Assembly: GCF_902506195.1 (NCBI RefSeq)
Contig: NZ_LR732817.1
Coordinates: 2,757,407-2,821,406, forward strand
Length of the DNA: 64,000 bases
Origin: Citricoccus sp. K5
GTDB lineage: Bacteria; Actinomycetota; Actinomycetes; Actinomycetales; Micrococcaceae
Reading direction: 5' to 3'
This document shows, in pieces, positions 56,793 to 64,000 of the stretch. The notes under the pieces were generated by a model, which saw nothing but the letters and a program-made list of their open reading frames with translations, did no database searches and was not told where the DNA came from. Numbering within the stretch: the first letter of the stretch is position 1; the number at the start of each line of letters is the position of its first letter. Both the position numbers and the translations under genes were made by a program.

Positions 56793-58376
56793 GTGCCACC
56801 TTCAGATCCGCGGACCAGCGCCGCCAGCCGCTCGCAGGACGCTCCTGACGCCCATCTCCCGGATGCTTCCGCCCCAGCCGTGAACCCGGCCGTGAACCCG
56901 CGGCTCCTCGTCGCGGTGCTCGCGGCCACCGGCATCGTGGTCTCCCTGGCGCAGACGCTCGTAGTGCCGATCCTGGGTGAGCTGCCCGTCATCTTCGGCA
57001 CGGACGTTGCCACCGCCTCCTGGGTGATCACCGTGACCCTGCTCGTGGGCGCCGTGAGCACGCCCGTGATGGGCCGGCTGGCGGACCTGTACGGCAAGAA
57101 GCGGATGATGCTGGTGGCGGTCACCCCCTTCATCCTCGGTTCCATCGTCTGCGCCCTCGCCACCGACGTGGTGATCATGATCCTCGGCCGCGGCCTCCAG
57201 GGCCTGGGCACCGGCATGATCCCGCTGGGCATCTCCCTGATCCACGACGTACTGTCCAGCGAGAAGGCCGGCTCCGCGATCGCCCTGATGAGTTCCTCCA
57301 TGGGCATCGGTGGCGCCCTCGGCATCCCGGTGGCTGCGGCCATCGCCCAGTTCGCCAGTTGGCGCGTGCTCTTCTGGGCGACGGCGGCCATCGCCGTGGC
57401 CACGGCCGTCGCCATCATCCTGATCGTCCCGGCCCTCCGCCCGGCGGCCCGTCCCGTGCTTGCCGACGGCCCCAGCCCGGCAGGCACGGTCAGCAAGCCC
57501 GCCGGCTTCGACGTGGTCGGTGCGATCGGCCTGGCCATCGGGTTGACGGCCCTGCTGCTGGGCATCTCCAAGGGTGCCGAATGGGGGTGGGGCAGCGTCC
57601 TGACGTTGGGCAGCGTGGGGGTGGCCGTCGTCGTGCTCGTGGCCTGGGGCGCCTACGAATGGCGCCGGCCGGGGCCGCTGGTGGACCTGCGCACCACGCT
57701 GCGGCCCGTGGTCTTGCTGACGAACCTCGCCTCGGTGCTGTTCGGCTTCAGCATGTACGCGATGAACCTGATCGTTCCGCAGGTGATGCAGCTGCCCGTG
57801 GACCTCGGGTACGGGCTGGGCCAGACGATGATCCAGATGGGCCTGTGGATGGCACCCATGGGGCTGGGCATGATGGCGGTCTCCGGGCTCGGTGCGCGGA
57901 TCAGTTACCGCAGGGGTCCGAAGCGCACTCTCACACTGGCCGGCGTGATCATCGCCGGGGGCTACGGGGCCACCGCCCTCATCCTCGCGACCCTCGGCAG
58001 CCGTACCCCGGGGCCCGCCGACGGCACGACGATCCTGTGGACGCTGGTGCTGCTGTGCGGCGCCGGGGCCCTGGTCGGCTGTGGCATCGGCTTCGCGTAC
58101 GGCGCCATGCCCGCCCTGATCATGGGCGCCGTGCCGGCCACGGAGAAGGCCTCGGCGAACGGGCTCAACGCGCTGATGCGCTCGCTGGGCACCAGCATCT
58201 CCGCCGCCGTCATCGGTGCCCTGCTCGGGGCCATGACCCAGGAGGTGGGCGGCATCCCGGTACCCAGCCAGACCGGGTTCCTGGTGGCCCTGCTGTGTGG
58301 TGCCGGTGCAGCGTTGGTGGCGGCCGGCGTCGCGGTGATGATCCCGGCGAAGGGGCGGGCGAAGGGCCGGACCTGA
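56793..58376 (+). CDS. MFS drug transporter (DHA2, 14-helix type)
   Basis: The protein has 527 residues and about fourteen helices. VNPRLLVAVLAATGIVVSLAQTLVVPILGELPVIF is helix 1, GRLADLYGKKRMML is motif A, and LGRGLQGLGTGMIPLGISLIHDVLSSEKAGSAIALMSSSMGIGGALGIP is motif C-like. It is a proton-driven exporter of EmrB/QacA type. The start is GTG 56793. It may be co-transcribed with the VOC gene. Confidence 0.9.
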   Translation: MPPSDPRTSAASRSQDAPDAHLPDASAPAVNPAVNPRLLVAVLAATGIVVSLAQTLVVPILGELPVIFGTDVATASWVITVTLLVGAVSTPVMGRLADLYGKKRMMLVAVTPFILGSIVCALATDVVIMILGRGLQGLGTGMIPLGISLIHDVLSSEKAGSAIALMSSSMGIGGALGIPVAAAIAQFASWRVLFWATAAIAVATAVAIILIVPALRPAARPVLADGPSPAGTVSKPAGFDVVGAIGLAIGLTALLLGISKGAEWGWGSVLTLGSVGVAVVVLVAWGAYEWRRPGPLVDLRTTLRPVVLLTNLASVLFGFSMYAMNLIVPQVMQLPVDLGYGLGQTMIQMGLWMAPMGLGMMAVSGLGARISYRRGPKRTLTLAGVIIAGGYGATALILATLGSRTPGPADGTTILWTLVLLCGAGALVGCGIGFAYGAMPALIMGAVPATEKASANGLNALMRSLGTSISAAVIGALLGAMTQEVGGIPVPSQTGFLVALLCGAGAALVAAGVAVMIPAKGRAKGRT

Positions 58377-58417
58377 GGGCCGGCGCGGCGGCAACCTTCC
58401 GCCTGGCGGTGTGATCC

Positions 58418-58449
58418 TTGACACACTCATTGCCCTGGATCCAGGATAT
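58418..58449 (+). promoter_or_regulatory. Putative promoter of the SLH-tannase gene with palindrome
   Basis: A perfect -35 TTGACA is at 58418-58423. GGATAT (58444-58449) is a possible -10 but the spacing of 20 is long. The palindrome CTGGATCCAG (58435-58444) lies between them and could be an operator. Confidence 0.4.
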
Positions 58450-58580
58450 GGCCACAGTCCGTCGGTGCTCCCCTCGCCCTGGTGCTCCATCCTCGCTGCT
58501 CTCGATGGGTTCCACGGCGGGCGAATCGCGGGTCCTCCCGCACGGCACCGCCGGAAGCCATCACTCGGGGAGGAACCATC

Positions 58581-60794
58581 ATGTCCAGATTCAGGGAAGG
58601 TGCGCGGCGACTGGCCTGCACCGTGGCGGCGGTATCCATGGTGGCGGTGAGCCTCTCGGCTCCAGCCCAGGCCACTGGACCACTGGACCCGACAGACGTG
58701 GGATCGGGCGGCACTGAGCACTGCTCCACCCTCGCCGGACTGGAGATCGACGCCGAACAGATCGGAGTGCCCACCTCCGGCGCCGTCGTCAACACCGCCG
58801 AACACGTCTCGGACGAGACGGACGGGTCCTACTGCAAGGTGATCGGCAAGACCCTGCCGGTCGATCCCGAAGCCCCCGGCGTGACCTTCCAGGTGAACCT
58901 CCCGGACGGCTGGAACGGGAAGTCCCTGCAGTTCGGTGGAGGCGCCTTCAACGGCACCCTCGTCACCGGGACCGGACACCACAACCTGCAGCCGCAGGAC
59001 CTCGAGACCCCGCTGGCTCAGGGCTACACGACCCTCGGCTCGGACGGCGGCCATGAGTCGGAGGCCGGATTCGACGCCGAGTTCGCCCTCAACGAGGAAT
59101 CGCTGAAGGACTACGGCCTGTACTCCATCAAGAAGGCCCATGACGTCTCCGAGATCCTCATGGGCACGTATTACGGCCAGGAGTCCGAGTACGCCTATTT
59201 CATCGGCGGCTCCCAGGGTGGGCACGAGGCCCTGGACGCCGCAGCCCGGTACCCGGACGACTACGAGGGCGTGGTGGCCAACTACCCGGCCTACAACGTC
59301 ATGATGCTTCACCTGTCCTCCCTGAACGCCGGCCGGGCCATGTACGCCGAGGGCGGCGAGGCCTGGCTCAGCCCGGAGGACACGAAACTGCTGACGGACA
59401 CCGTCTACGAGGTGTGTGACACGGCGGAACTCGATGGCGCCGTGGACGGCATCATCTCCAACGTGGCGGGCTGCAACGAGGTACTCACCATCGACGCGGT
59501 CGAGCAGCTGCTGGGCTGTGAGGCGGGTGCCCCCGAGGAGGACGCCTGCCTGACGCCGGAGCAGCTCGCGGCCATCGACACGGTCCACTCCAGCTACGTC
59601 CCCGGCGTCGAGATCGCCGGCCAGACCGAGGCCAGGCGTTGGCCGATCCTGGAGGGCGCGCTCTGGCAGGCCTCGAACTTCGGGGCCGAGCCGCAGCCGT
59701 CCAATCCCCTGTCCGGCAGCGAGGGCCTGCTCTACAGCGTCGGCGCCACCAACGTGAAGTACCTGATCACCCAGGACCCGGACTACGACGCCATGGAGTT
59801 CGACCCCACGCAGTGGGAGGAGCGGATCCAGGAGCTTGCGGCCATCACGGACGTCTCCGATGTGAGCCTGGAGCCCTTCTTCGACCGCGGCGGCAAGCTG
59901 ATCATGACGCACGGCACGGCGGACGACTTCATCAGCCCGCACAACTCGGACGCCTACTGGGAGCAGCAGACCGAGATCTTCGGCGAGGAGCTCGCGGACA
60001 GCGCCCGGTACTACAAGGTCCCGGGGCTCGGCCATGGCTTCGGTCCGTTCAACGCCACGTGGGACGGGCTGGGCGTGATCACCGGCTGGGTGGAGGACGG
60101 AACGGCACCCGGCACCCTGACCGCCGAGGACGCCAATGAGGGCACGGACCGGACCCGGCCGATGTGCCAGTACCCGGCCTGGCCCGAGTACCAGGGCGCC
60201 GTCTCCGAGGACTCGGCCGGCTCCTTCGAGTGCGTGATCACGGAGACGGTGGCCGACTTCACCGACAACGAGCCGGACTCCTCGTACTACGTACCGGTGC
60301 GGTGGCTGCAGCTGGCGGGGATCACCCAGGGTTATGCCGACGGCTCCTTCGGCAAGTACCGGGACATCAGCCGCGGCGAGTCCGTGGCCTTCCTGCAGCG
60401 GCACCTCGCTCCGGATGCCGAGCCGGGCGACTCCACGTTCACGGATGTGCCCGCCGGCTCCACCTTCTACACTCCGATCAGCTGGGCCGCCGGCGAGGAG
60501 ATCACCCTCGGCTATGCCGACGGGCAGTTCAGGCCCGGCCAATCCGTGACCCGCGGCGAGTTCGCCTCCTTCCTCTACCGTGCCGTGGACCCGGCACACC
60601 AGGGCCCGGAGGAGAGCGAGTTCACGGACGTGGACACCACCGACACCCACTACGAGGCCGTCACGTGGATGGCGTCCGAGGGCATCTCGCAGGGCTACCG
60701 TGACGGCTCCTACAAGCCGCACCAGCACATCACCCGGGCCGAGACCGCCACCCTGCTCTACCGGTACGAGTACCTGGTGGCCGACCGAGGGTGA
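58581..60794 (+). CDS. Secreted tannase/feruloyl-esterase family protein with three SLH domains
   Basis: The protein has 737 residues. A Sec signal peptide (about 1-31, ending APAQA) precedes a tannase-family alpha/beta hydrolase: nucleophile in GGSQGGHEAL (Ser211), acid in THGTADDFISP, His in VPGLGHGFG. Residues about 555-737 contain three SLH repeats, each F-T-D...Y...GI(S/T)QGY-D-G-(F/Y)...R-E. These anchor the enzyme to the cell wall. GGGGAGG precedes ATG 58581. It should release phenolic acids such as ferulate or gallate outside the cell, and could feed the LigM/MetF pathway. Confidence 0.9.
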   Translation: MSRFREGARRLACTVAAVSMVAVSLSAPAQATGPLDPTDVGSGGTEHCSTLAGLEIDAEQIGVPTSGAVVNTAEHVSDETDGSYCKVIGKTLPVDPEAPGVTFQVNLPDGWNGKSLQFGGGAFNGTLVTGTGHHNLQPQDLETPLAQGYTTLGSDGGHESEAGFDAEFALNEESLKDYGLYSIKKAHDVSEILMGTYYGQESEYAYFIGGSQGGHEALDAAARYPDDYEGVVANYPAYNVMMLHLSSLNAGRAMYAEGGEAWLSPEDTKLLTDTVYEVCDTAELDGAVDGIISNVAGCNEVLTIDAVEQLLGCEAGAPEEDACLTPEQLAAIDTVHSSYVPGVEIAGQTEARRWPILEGALWQASNFGAEPQPSNPLSGSEGLLYSVGATNVKYLITQDPDYDAMEFDPTQWEERIQELAAITDVSDVSLEPFFDRGGKLIMTHGTADDFISPHNSDAYWEQQTEIFGEELADSARYYKVPGLGHGFGPFNATWDGLGVITGWVEDGTAPGTLTAEDANEGTDRTRPMCQYPAWPEYQGAVSEDSAGSFECVITETVADFTDNEPDSSYYVPVRWLQLAGITQGYADGSFGKYRDISRGESVAFLQRHLAPDAEPGDSTFTDVPAGSTFYTPISWAAGEEITLGYADGQFRPGQSVTRGEFASFLYRAVDPAHQGPEESEFTDVDTTDTHYEAVTWMASEGISQGYRDGSYKPHQHITRAETATLLYRYEYLVADRG

Positions 60795-60803
60795 CACTCG
60801 CCT

Positions 60804-60842
60804 CCTGCCCAGCCACAGGGATGTTCACTGTGGCTGGGCAGG
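60804..60842. terminator. Hairpin after the SLH-tannase gene, twin of the one after metI
   Basis: CCTGCCCAGCCACA (60804-60817) pairs with TGTGGCTGGGCAGG (60829-60842) around an 11-base loop. It resembles the hairpin at 63786-63818. Confidence 0.75.
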
Positions 60843-61024
60843 ATCGCGGTGGCGCGGATGAGTCTGTGCCGCAGCGTCATGCAGCTACACGTTTCGCCCG
60901 GAAAGCGCAGTCAGGGGTGCCACAGGCCGGTGAACTATCCTGTGTGTCGGCGTATGACGGCAGGAGCGCGCACAAAACTACGCTTTAACCGGTCACCACC
61001 CCCTTGACAACAGGAGCACCACCT

Positions 61025-61930
61025 ATGACTCACAACCGCACCCGCGCACTCTCCCTCTCCGCCCTGGCACTGGCCGGCGCCCTGGCCCTGTCCGCCTGCG
61101 GCGGCGGTGGCAGCGAGGACGCCGAACTGGGCTCCGAGGAGAATCCGGTCCAGCTCGGCGTGGTGGGCGCCTCCGAACCGTACTGGACCACGTTCGAGGA
61201 GGCCGTGGAGGCCGAGGGCATCGCGTTGGAGATCGTGGACTTCACGGAATACCCGCAGGTGAACCCGGCCACCGCCGAGGGCGAGCTGGACATCAACCAG
61301 TTCCAGCACATCCAGTACCTCGCGGACTACAACGTCGCGTCGGGGGATGACATCCAGCCGATCGGCGCCACCGCCATCTACCCCATGGGCCTGTACTCCG
61401 AGAAGTACGACTCGGTGGACCAGATCCAGGAGGGCGAGACGGTGATCGTCCCCAATGACACCGTGAACCAGGCCCGCGGCCTGCTCGTGCTGCAGTCGGC
61501 CGGGCTGATCACGCTCCAGGACGGCGGCAACGCCTCCTCCACCCCGGAGGACATCATCGAGGAGGAGTCCAAGGTCGAGGTCTCCGCGCTGGACGCCGCC
61601 GTGACCGTGACCTCCCTGCCGGACGTCGCCGCCGCCATCGTCAACAACGACTTCATGGGTGACGCTGGTCTGACTCCCGAGGACGCCATCGCCCAGGACG
61701 ACCCCGAGGACCCGGCGGCCCTGCCCTACGTCAACATCTTCGCCACGAAGTCCGAGGACAAGGACAACGAGGTGCTGAACCAGCTGGTGGAGATCTACCA
61801 GACCAACCAGGACGTTCTGGACGGCGCCCAGGAGTCGGCCGGCGGCTCCGCGGTGTTCCTGCAGACCCCGGCGGCGGAGCTGCAGGAGTCGCTCACGAGC
61901 ACTGAGGAAGCTCTCCGCAACGCAGGCTGA
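61025..61930 (+). CDS. metQ: MetQ/NlpA-family methionine-binding lipoprotein
   Basis: The protein has 301 residues with lipobox ALSAC (about residue 25). The NlpA pattern is clear: VEAEGIALEIVDFTEYPQVNPATAEGELDINQFQHIQYL, then YPMGLYSEKY and IVPNDTVNQARGLLVLQSAGLI. It binds D/L-methionine outside the membrane for MetNI. AGGAG 8 bases before ATG 61025 sets the start. No S-box core was recognised in the 230-base leader. Confidence 0.93.
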   Translation: MTHNRTRALSLSALALAGALALSACGGGGSEDAELGSEENPVQLGVVGASEPYWTTFEEAVEAEGIALEIVDFTEYPQVNPATAEGELDINQFQHIQYLADYNVASGDDIQPIGATAIYPMGLYSEKYDSVDQIQEGETVIVPNDTVNQARGLLVLQSAGLITLQDGGNASSTPEDIIEEESKVEVSALDAAVTVTSLPDVAAAIVNNDFMGDAGLTPEDAIAQDDPEDPAALPYVNIFATKSEDKDNEVLNQLVEIYQTNQDVLDGAQESAGGSAVFLQTPAAELQESLTSTEEALRNAG

Positions 61931-61944
61931 TCCCCGGCAACCGG

Positions 61945-61995
61945 GCCCGACGCCGGCCGGCACCTTCCGCTGGGAGGCGCCGGCCGGCGTCGGGC
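61945..61995 (+). promoter_or_regulatory. Intercistronic hairpin between metQ and metN
   Basis: Perfect 17-base arms (61945-61961 and 61979-61995; GCCCGACGCCGGCCGGC and its complement) enclose 17 bases. No U-run follows. It may stabilise the metQ mRNA so that the binding protein exceeds the transporter. Confidence 0.6.
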
Positions 61996-62062
61996 GTGGT
62001 GGGCACATCCGTGCCCAGGTCAAAAGGTGCCCGAACCGAAGGAATTGCAGGACAATCACCCC

Positions 62063-63094
62063 ATGCCCCACATCGCCCTGAAGGACGTCACCAAGGAGTA
62101 TCCCGCGCCGCAGCGCGGTCACGCCCCGACCGTGGCGGTGGACCGTGTCAGCCTCGAGATCGAGAAAGGTGATGTCTTCGGCATCATCGGCTATTCGGGC
62201 GCGGGGAAGTCGACCCTCGTGCGCCTGATCAACGCCCTCGAGCCAGCCACCGCCGGCTCGATCGAGATCGACGGGACGGACATCACCCGGCTCTCCGCGG
62301 CTCGGCAGCGCCAGATGCGCACCGGCATCGGGATGATCTTCCAGCGCTTCAACCTGCTCAGCTCCCGCTCGGTGCGCCGCAACGTGGAGTACCCGCTCGA
62401 GGTCGCCGGGATGGGCAAGGCCGAGCGAAGGAGGAAGGCGCTCGAGCTGCTCGACTTCGTGGGGCTCGCGGACAAGGCCAGTGCCTTCCCGGAGCAGCTC
62501 TCCGGCGGTCAGCAGCAGCGCGTCGGCATCGCCCGGGCCCTGGCCGCGGACCCGCCCATCCTGCTCGCGGACGAGGCGACCTCCGCCCTGGACCCCGAGA
62601 CCACGGACGAGGTCCTGGACCTGCTGGCCAAGGTCAACCGGGAGCTCGGCGTGACGATCGTGGTCATCACCCACGAGATGGACGTGATCGCCCGGATCGC
62701 CACCAAGGTCGCCGTGATGGACCGCGGCCAGGTGGTGGAGGCCGGTGAGACCTACTCCGTCTTCACCAACCCGCAGACCGCCACATCCAGGCGCTTCGTG
62801 CGCACCGTGGTGCGGAACCTGCCCACCGGCGACGAGCTCACCGAGCTGCGCGCCCAGCACGAGGGGCGGTTCTTCACCATCTCGTTCACGGACGAGGGGG
62901 CCACCGAGGCCCGCGTCTTCGGGGCACTGGCGCGCGCCGGCGTCGACTTCAACCTGGTGTACGGCGGCGTGGACTCCATCCAGGGCCGCGTCTACGGGCT
63001 GCTGACGATCGCCGTGCGCGGGGAGGCCGCGGCGGTGGACGAGGCGATCTCCTCCATCGGATCCGGAGTCACCGTCGAGGAGGTGCACGCATGA
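62063..63094 (+). CDS. metN: Methionine ABC transporter ATP-binding protein MetN
   Basis: The protein has 343 residues, the usual MetN length. It has Walker A GYSGAGKST near residue 41, signature LSGGQQQR, Walker B ILLADEATSALDP and H-loop THE. The C-terminal 90 residues are the NIL domain, which binds methionine and inhibits transport. I chose ATG 62063 with AGGA about 11 bases before it; an in-frame GTG at 62027 is less likely. It overlaps metI by 4 bases. Confidence 0.94.
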   Translation: MPHIALKDVTKEYPAPQRGHAPTVAVDRVSLEIEKGDVFGIIGYSGAGKSTLVRLINALEPATAGSIEIDGTDITRLSAARQRQMRTGIGMIFQRFNLLSSRSVRRNVEYPLEVAGMGKAERRRKALELLDFVGLADKASAFPEQLSGGQQQRVGIARALAADPPILLADEATSALDPETTDEVLDLLAKVNRELGVTIVVITHEMDVIARIATKVAVMDRGQVVEAGETYSVFTNPQTATSRRFVRTVVRNLPTGDELTELRAQHEGRFFTISFTDEGATEARVFGALARAGVDFNLVYGGVDSIQGRVYGLLTIAVRGEAAAVDEAISSIGSGVTVEEVHA

Positions 63095-63759
63095 CCATCA
63101 TCGATCAGATCACCGAGCTGATGCCGACGCTGCTGGAGCAGACCGGCATCATGCTGTGGATCGTCGCCCTCGCCCTCGTCTTCGGCGGGATCTGCGGCCT
63201 CATCCTGGGACTGCTGCTGTATGTGACCCGCAAGGGCGGGATCATGCAGCAAACGGCCGTCTTCTGGGTCATCAACATCCTGGTCAACACGTTCCGCCCC
63301 GTGCCGTTCATCATCTTCATCGCAGCCATCCAGCCGTTGGCGCGGCAGGTGGTGGGCACCGGCATCGGCTCCGACGCCGTGGTGTTCGGCATCTCGATCG
63401 CGGCCAGCTTCTTCATCGCCCGGCTCGTGGAGCAGAACCTGATGGCCGTGGATCCCGGCGTGATCGAGGCGGCCCGTGCCATGGGTGCCAGCCCCTGGCG
63501 CATCGTCCGCACCGTGATCCTGCCGGAGGCCCTGGGCCCGCTCGTGCTGGGCTACACCTTCGCCATCGTCGCCCTGATCGACATGTCCGCCGTGGCCGGC
63601 ATCATCGGCGGTGAGGGCCTGGGCAACTACGCCGTCTCCTACGGCTACCGCCAGTTCGACCCCGTGGTCACGTGGACCGCGCTGTTCATCATCGTGATCG
63701 TGGTCCAGGTCATCCAGGCCCTGGGCAATATCCTGGCCCGCAAGATCCTGCGGCGGTAG
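63091..63759 (+). CDS. metI: Methionine ABC transporter permease MetI
   Basis: The protein has 222 residues and five helices. NTFRPVPFIIFIAAIQPLARQVVGTGIGS and IEAARAMGASPWRIVRTVILPEALGPLVLGYTF are MetI hallmarks, and GEGLGNYAVSYGYRQFDP closes the protein. The ATG overlaps metN by 4 bases. It forms the MetN2I2 importer with the ATPase. Confidence 0.94.
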   Translation: MTIIDQITELMPTLLEQTGIMLWIVALALVFGGICGLILGLLLYVTRKGGIMQQTAVFWVINILVNTFRPVPFIIFIAAIQPLARQVVGTGIGSDAVVFGISIAASFFIARLVEQNLMAVDPGVIEAARAMGASPWRIVRTVILPEALGPLVLGYTFAIVALIDMSAVAGIIGGEGLGNYAVSYGYRQFDPVVTWTALFIIVIVVQVIQALGNILARKILRR

Positions 63760-63785
63760 ACCGACCGTCCACTCTCAGCCATCCT

Positions 63786-63818
63786 GCCGAGCCACAGTGT
63801 TGATCACTGTGGCTCGGC
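63786..63818. terminator. Terminator hairpin of the metQNI operon
   Basis: GCCGAGCCACAGTG (63786-63799) pairs perfectly with CACTGTGGCTCGGC (63805-63818) around TTGAT. It lies 26 bases after the metI stop. Confidence 0.75.
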
Positions 63819-63853
63819 TCGTTAACGGTGGCCGGTGACATCGTGGCGGCATC

Positions 63854-63873
63854 AACTTTACAGGTGTAAAGTT
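63854..63873. promoter_or_regulatory. AACTTTAC-AGGT-GTAAAGTT operator
   Basis: This perfect dyad has 8-base arms and lies 34-53 bases before the ATG at 63907. TTTAC/GTAAA cores are common in TetR-type operators. It marks the promoter of the truncated gene that follows. Confidence 0.6.
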
Positions 63874-63906
63874 TTCTCCCGTCAGCCACTGAAGCAGGAG
63901 TCATCG

Positions 63907-64000
63907 ATGAGCGAGCAGTCGTCAACGGATCATCGCGAACAGCACCAGGATCAGCCGTCGGTCCCGCCAGGACGGTCACTGGCCCCCTTGGTGGACGCCG
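63907..64000 (+). CDS. 5' end of an unidentified gene (cut by window edge)
   Basis: GCAGGAG 6 bases before the ATG is a good ribosome site. Thirty-one codons are visible; they encode a hydrophilic start (MSEQSSTDHREQHQDQ, then Pro/Gly/Ser). This could be the cytoplasmic N-terminal tail of an exporter or regulator. The operator just upstream suggests TetR-type control. Identity cannot be set from this fragment. Confidence 0.6.
   Translation, partial: MSEQSSTDHREQHQDQPSVPPGRSLAPLVDA

Noticed and set aside
56802-60797. Open frame of 1331 codons antisense to the MFS and SLH-tannase genes
   Set aside because: It runs through two well-supported genes on the other strand and an intergenic promoter. 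The translated sequence is rich in Gly, His, Arg and Gln with no domain. It arises from GC-rich codon bias.
60843-61024. S-adenosylmethionine riboswitch before metQ
   Set aside because: I looked for SAM-I and SAM-IV core elements. Only a short GGGGTGCC-like segment is present and no consistent stem set was found. A covariance search would be decisive.
60935-63088. Open frame of 717 codons antisense to metQ and metN
   Set aside because: It is a shadow of the metQNI genes, crosses the intercistronic hairpin and has no recognisable domain.

Overview
This is a GC-rich chromosomal window. Its 4-base ATGA gene overlaps, actinobacterial-type E1/E2 dehydrogenase genes, a phage-holin-4-like membrane protein, lipoprotein-type binding proteins and many GTG starts point to a high-GC Gram-positive actinobacterium, most likely Micrococcales (Micrococcaceae-like). 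No rRNA, tRNA, CRISPR array, transposase or prophage was seen. The window looks like a catabolic and transport-rich accessory stretch with a few core genes (purB, metNIQ, a keto-acid dehydrogenase).

Layout. 1-2491(-): 3'-truncated Pls/PosA-type adenylation-carrier-membrane protein. 2956-3780(+): L,D-transpeptidase-like lipoprotein. 3908-11982: NitT/TauT-type ABC transporter (ATPase and two permeases, minus strand) facing a divergent LysR - binding protein - ThDP enzyme - second binding protein block; two CAATATTG palindromes lie between the arms. 12077-17347(-): aminotransferase, E1-alpha, E1-beta and E2 of a 2-oxo-acid dehydrogenase. 17437-19296(-): YtrA-type GntR regulator with an ABC-2 exporter. 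19433-28308: holin-like protein, a WXG-like/alpha-beta hydrolase pair, flavin reductase, DUF1846 protein, purB, acyltransferase, TRIC-type channel.

28517-29389 (metF-like) and 39665-41092 (ligM-like) are 10 kb apart but carry the same operator-promoter block, ATACCTAT-N4-ATAGkTATATT. They probably form one tetrahydrofolate-dependent aromatic O-demethylation regulon. A secreted tannase/feruloyl-esterase-like enzyme with three SLH domains (58581-60794) could supply methoxylated aromatics to it. 32181-39352(-) is a seven-gene operon: FCD-GntR regulator, NitT/TauT-type ABC transporter, DUF1275 protein, formamidase-like protein, and an amidase fused to an AtzH-like NTF2 domain.

The most unusual locus is 42423-51291(-): eight genes, every junction overlapping by 4-8 bases. 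It encodes an amino-acid ABC transporter, a CapA-like phosphoesterase, a class III CoA-transferase, two 2-hydroxyacyl-CoA-dehydratase-like subunits and an MFS transporter. This resembles the core of the anaerobic Had/Fld amino-acid fermentation pathway, but no activator ATPase is present and most of the iron-sulfur ligand cysteines appear to be missing.

51526-63759 holds a small SFPASDPP protein, a YeiH-type exporter with a divergent LysR gene, a YhdH-type oxidoreductase, an epoxide hydrolase, a VOC protein, a DHA2-type MFS transporter, the SLH tannase and the metQNI operon. A gene truncated by the window end starts at 63907.
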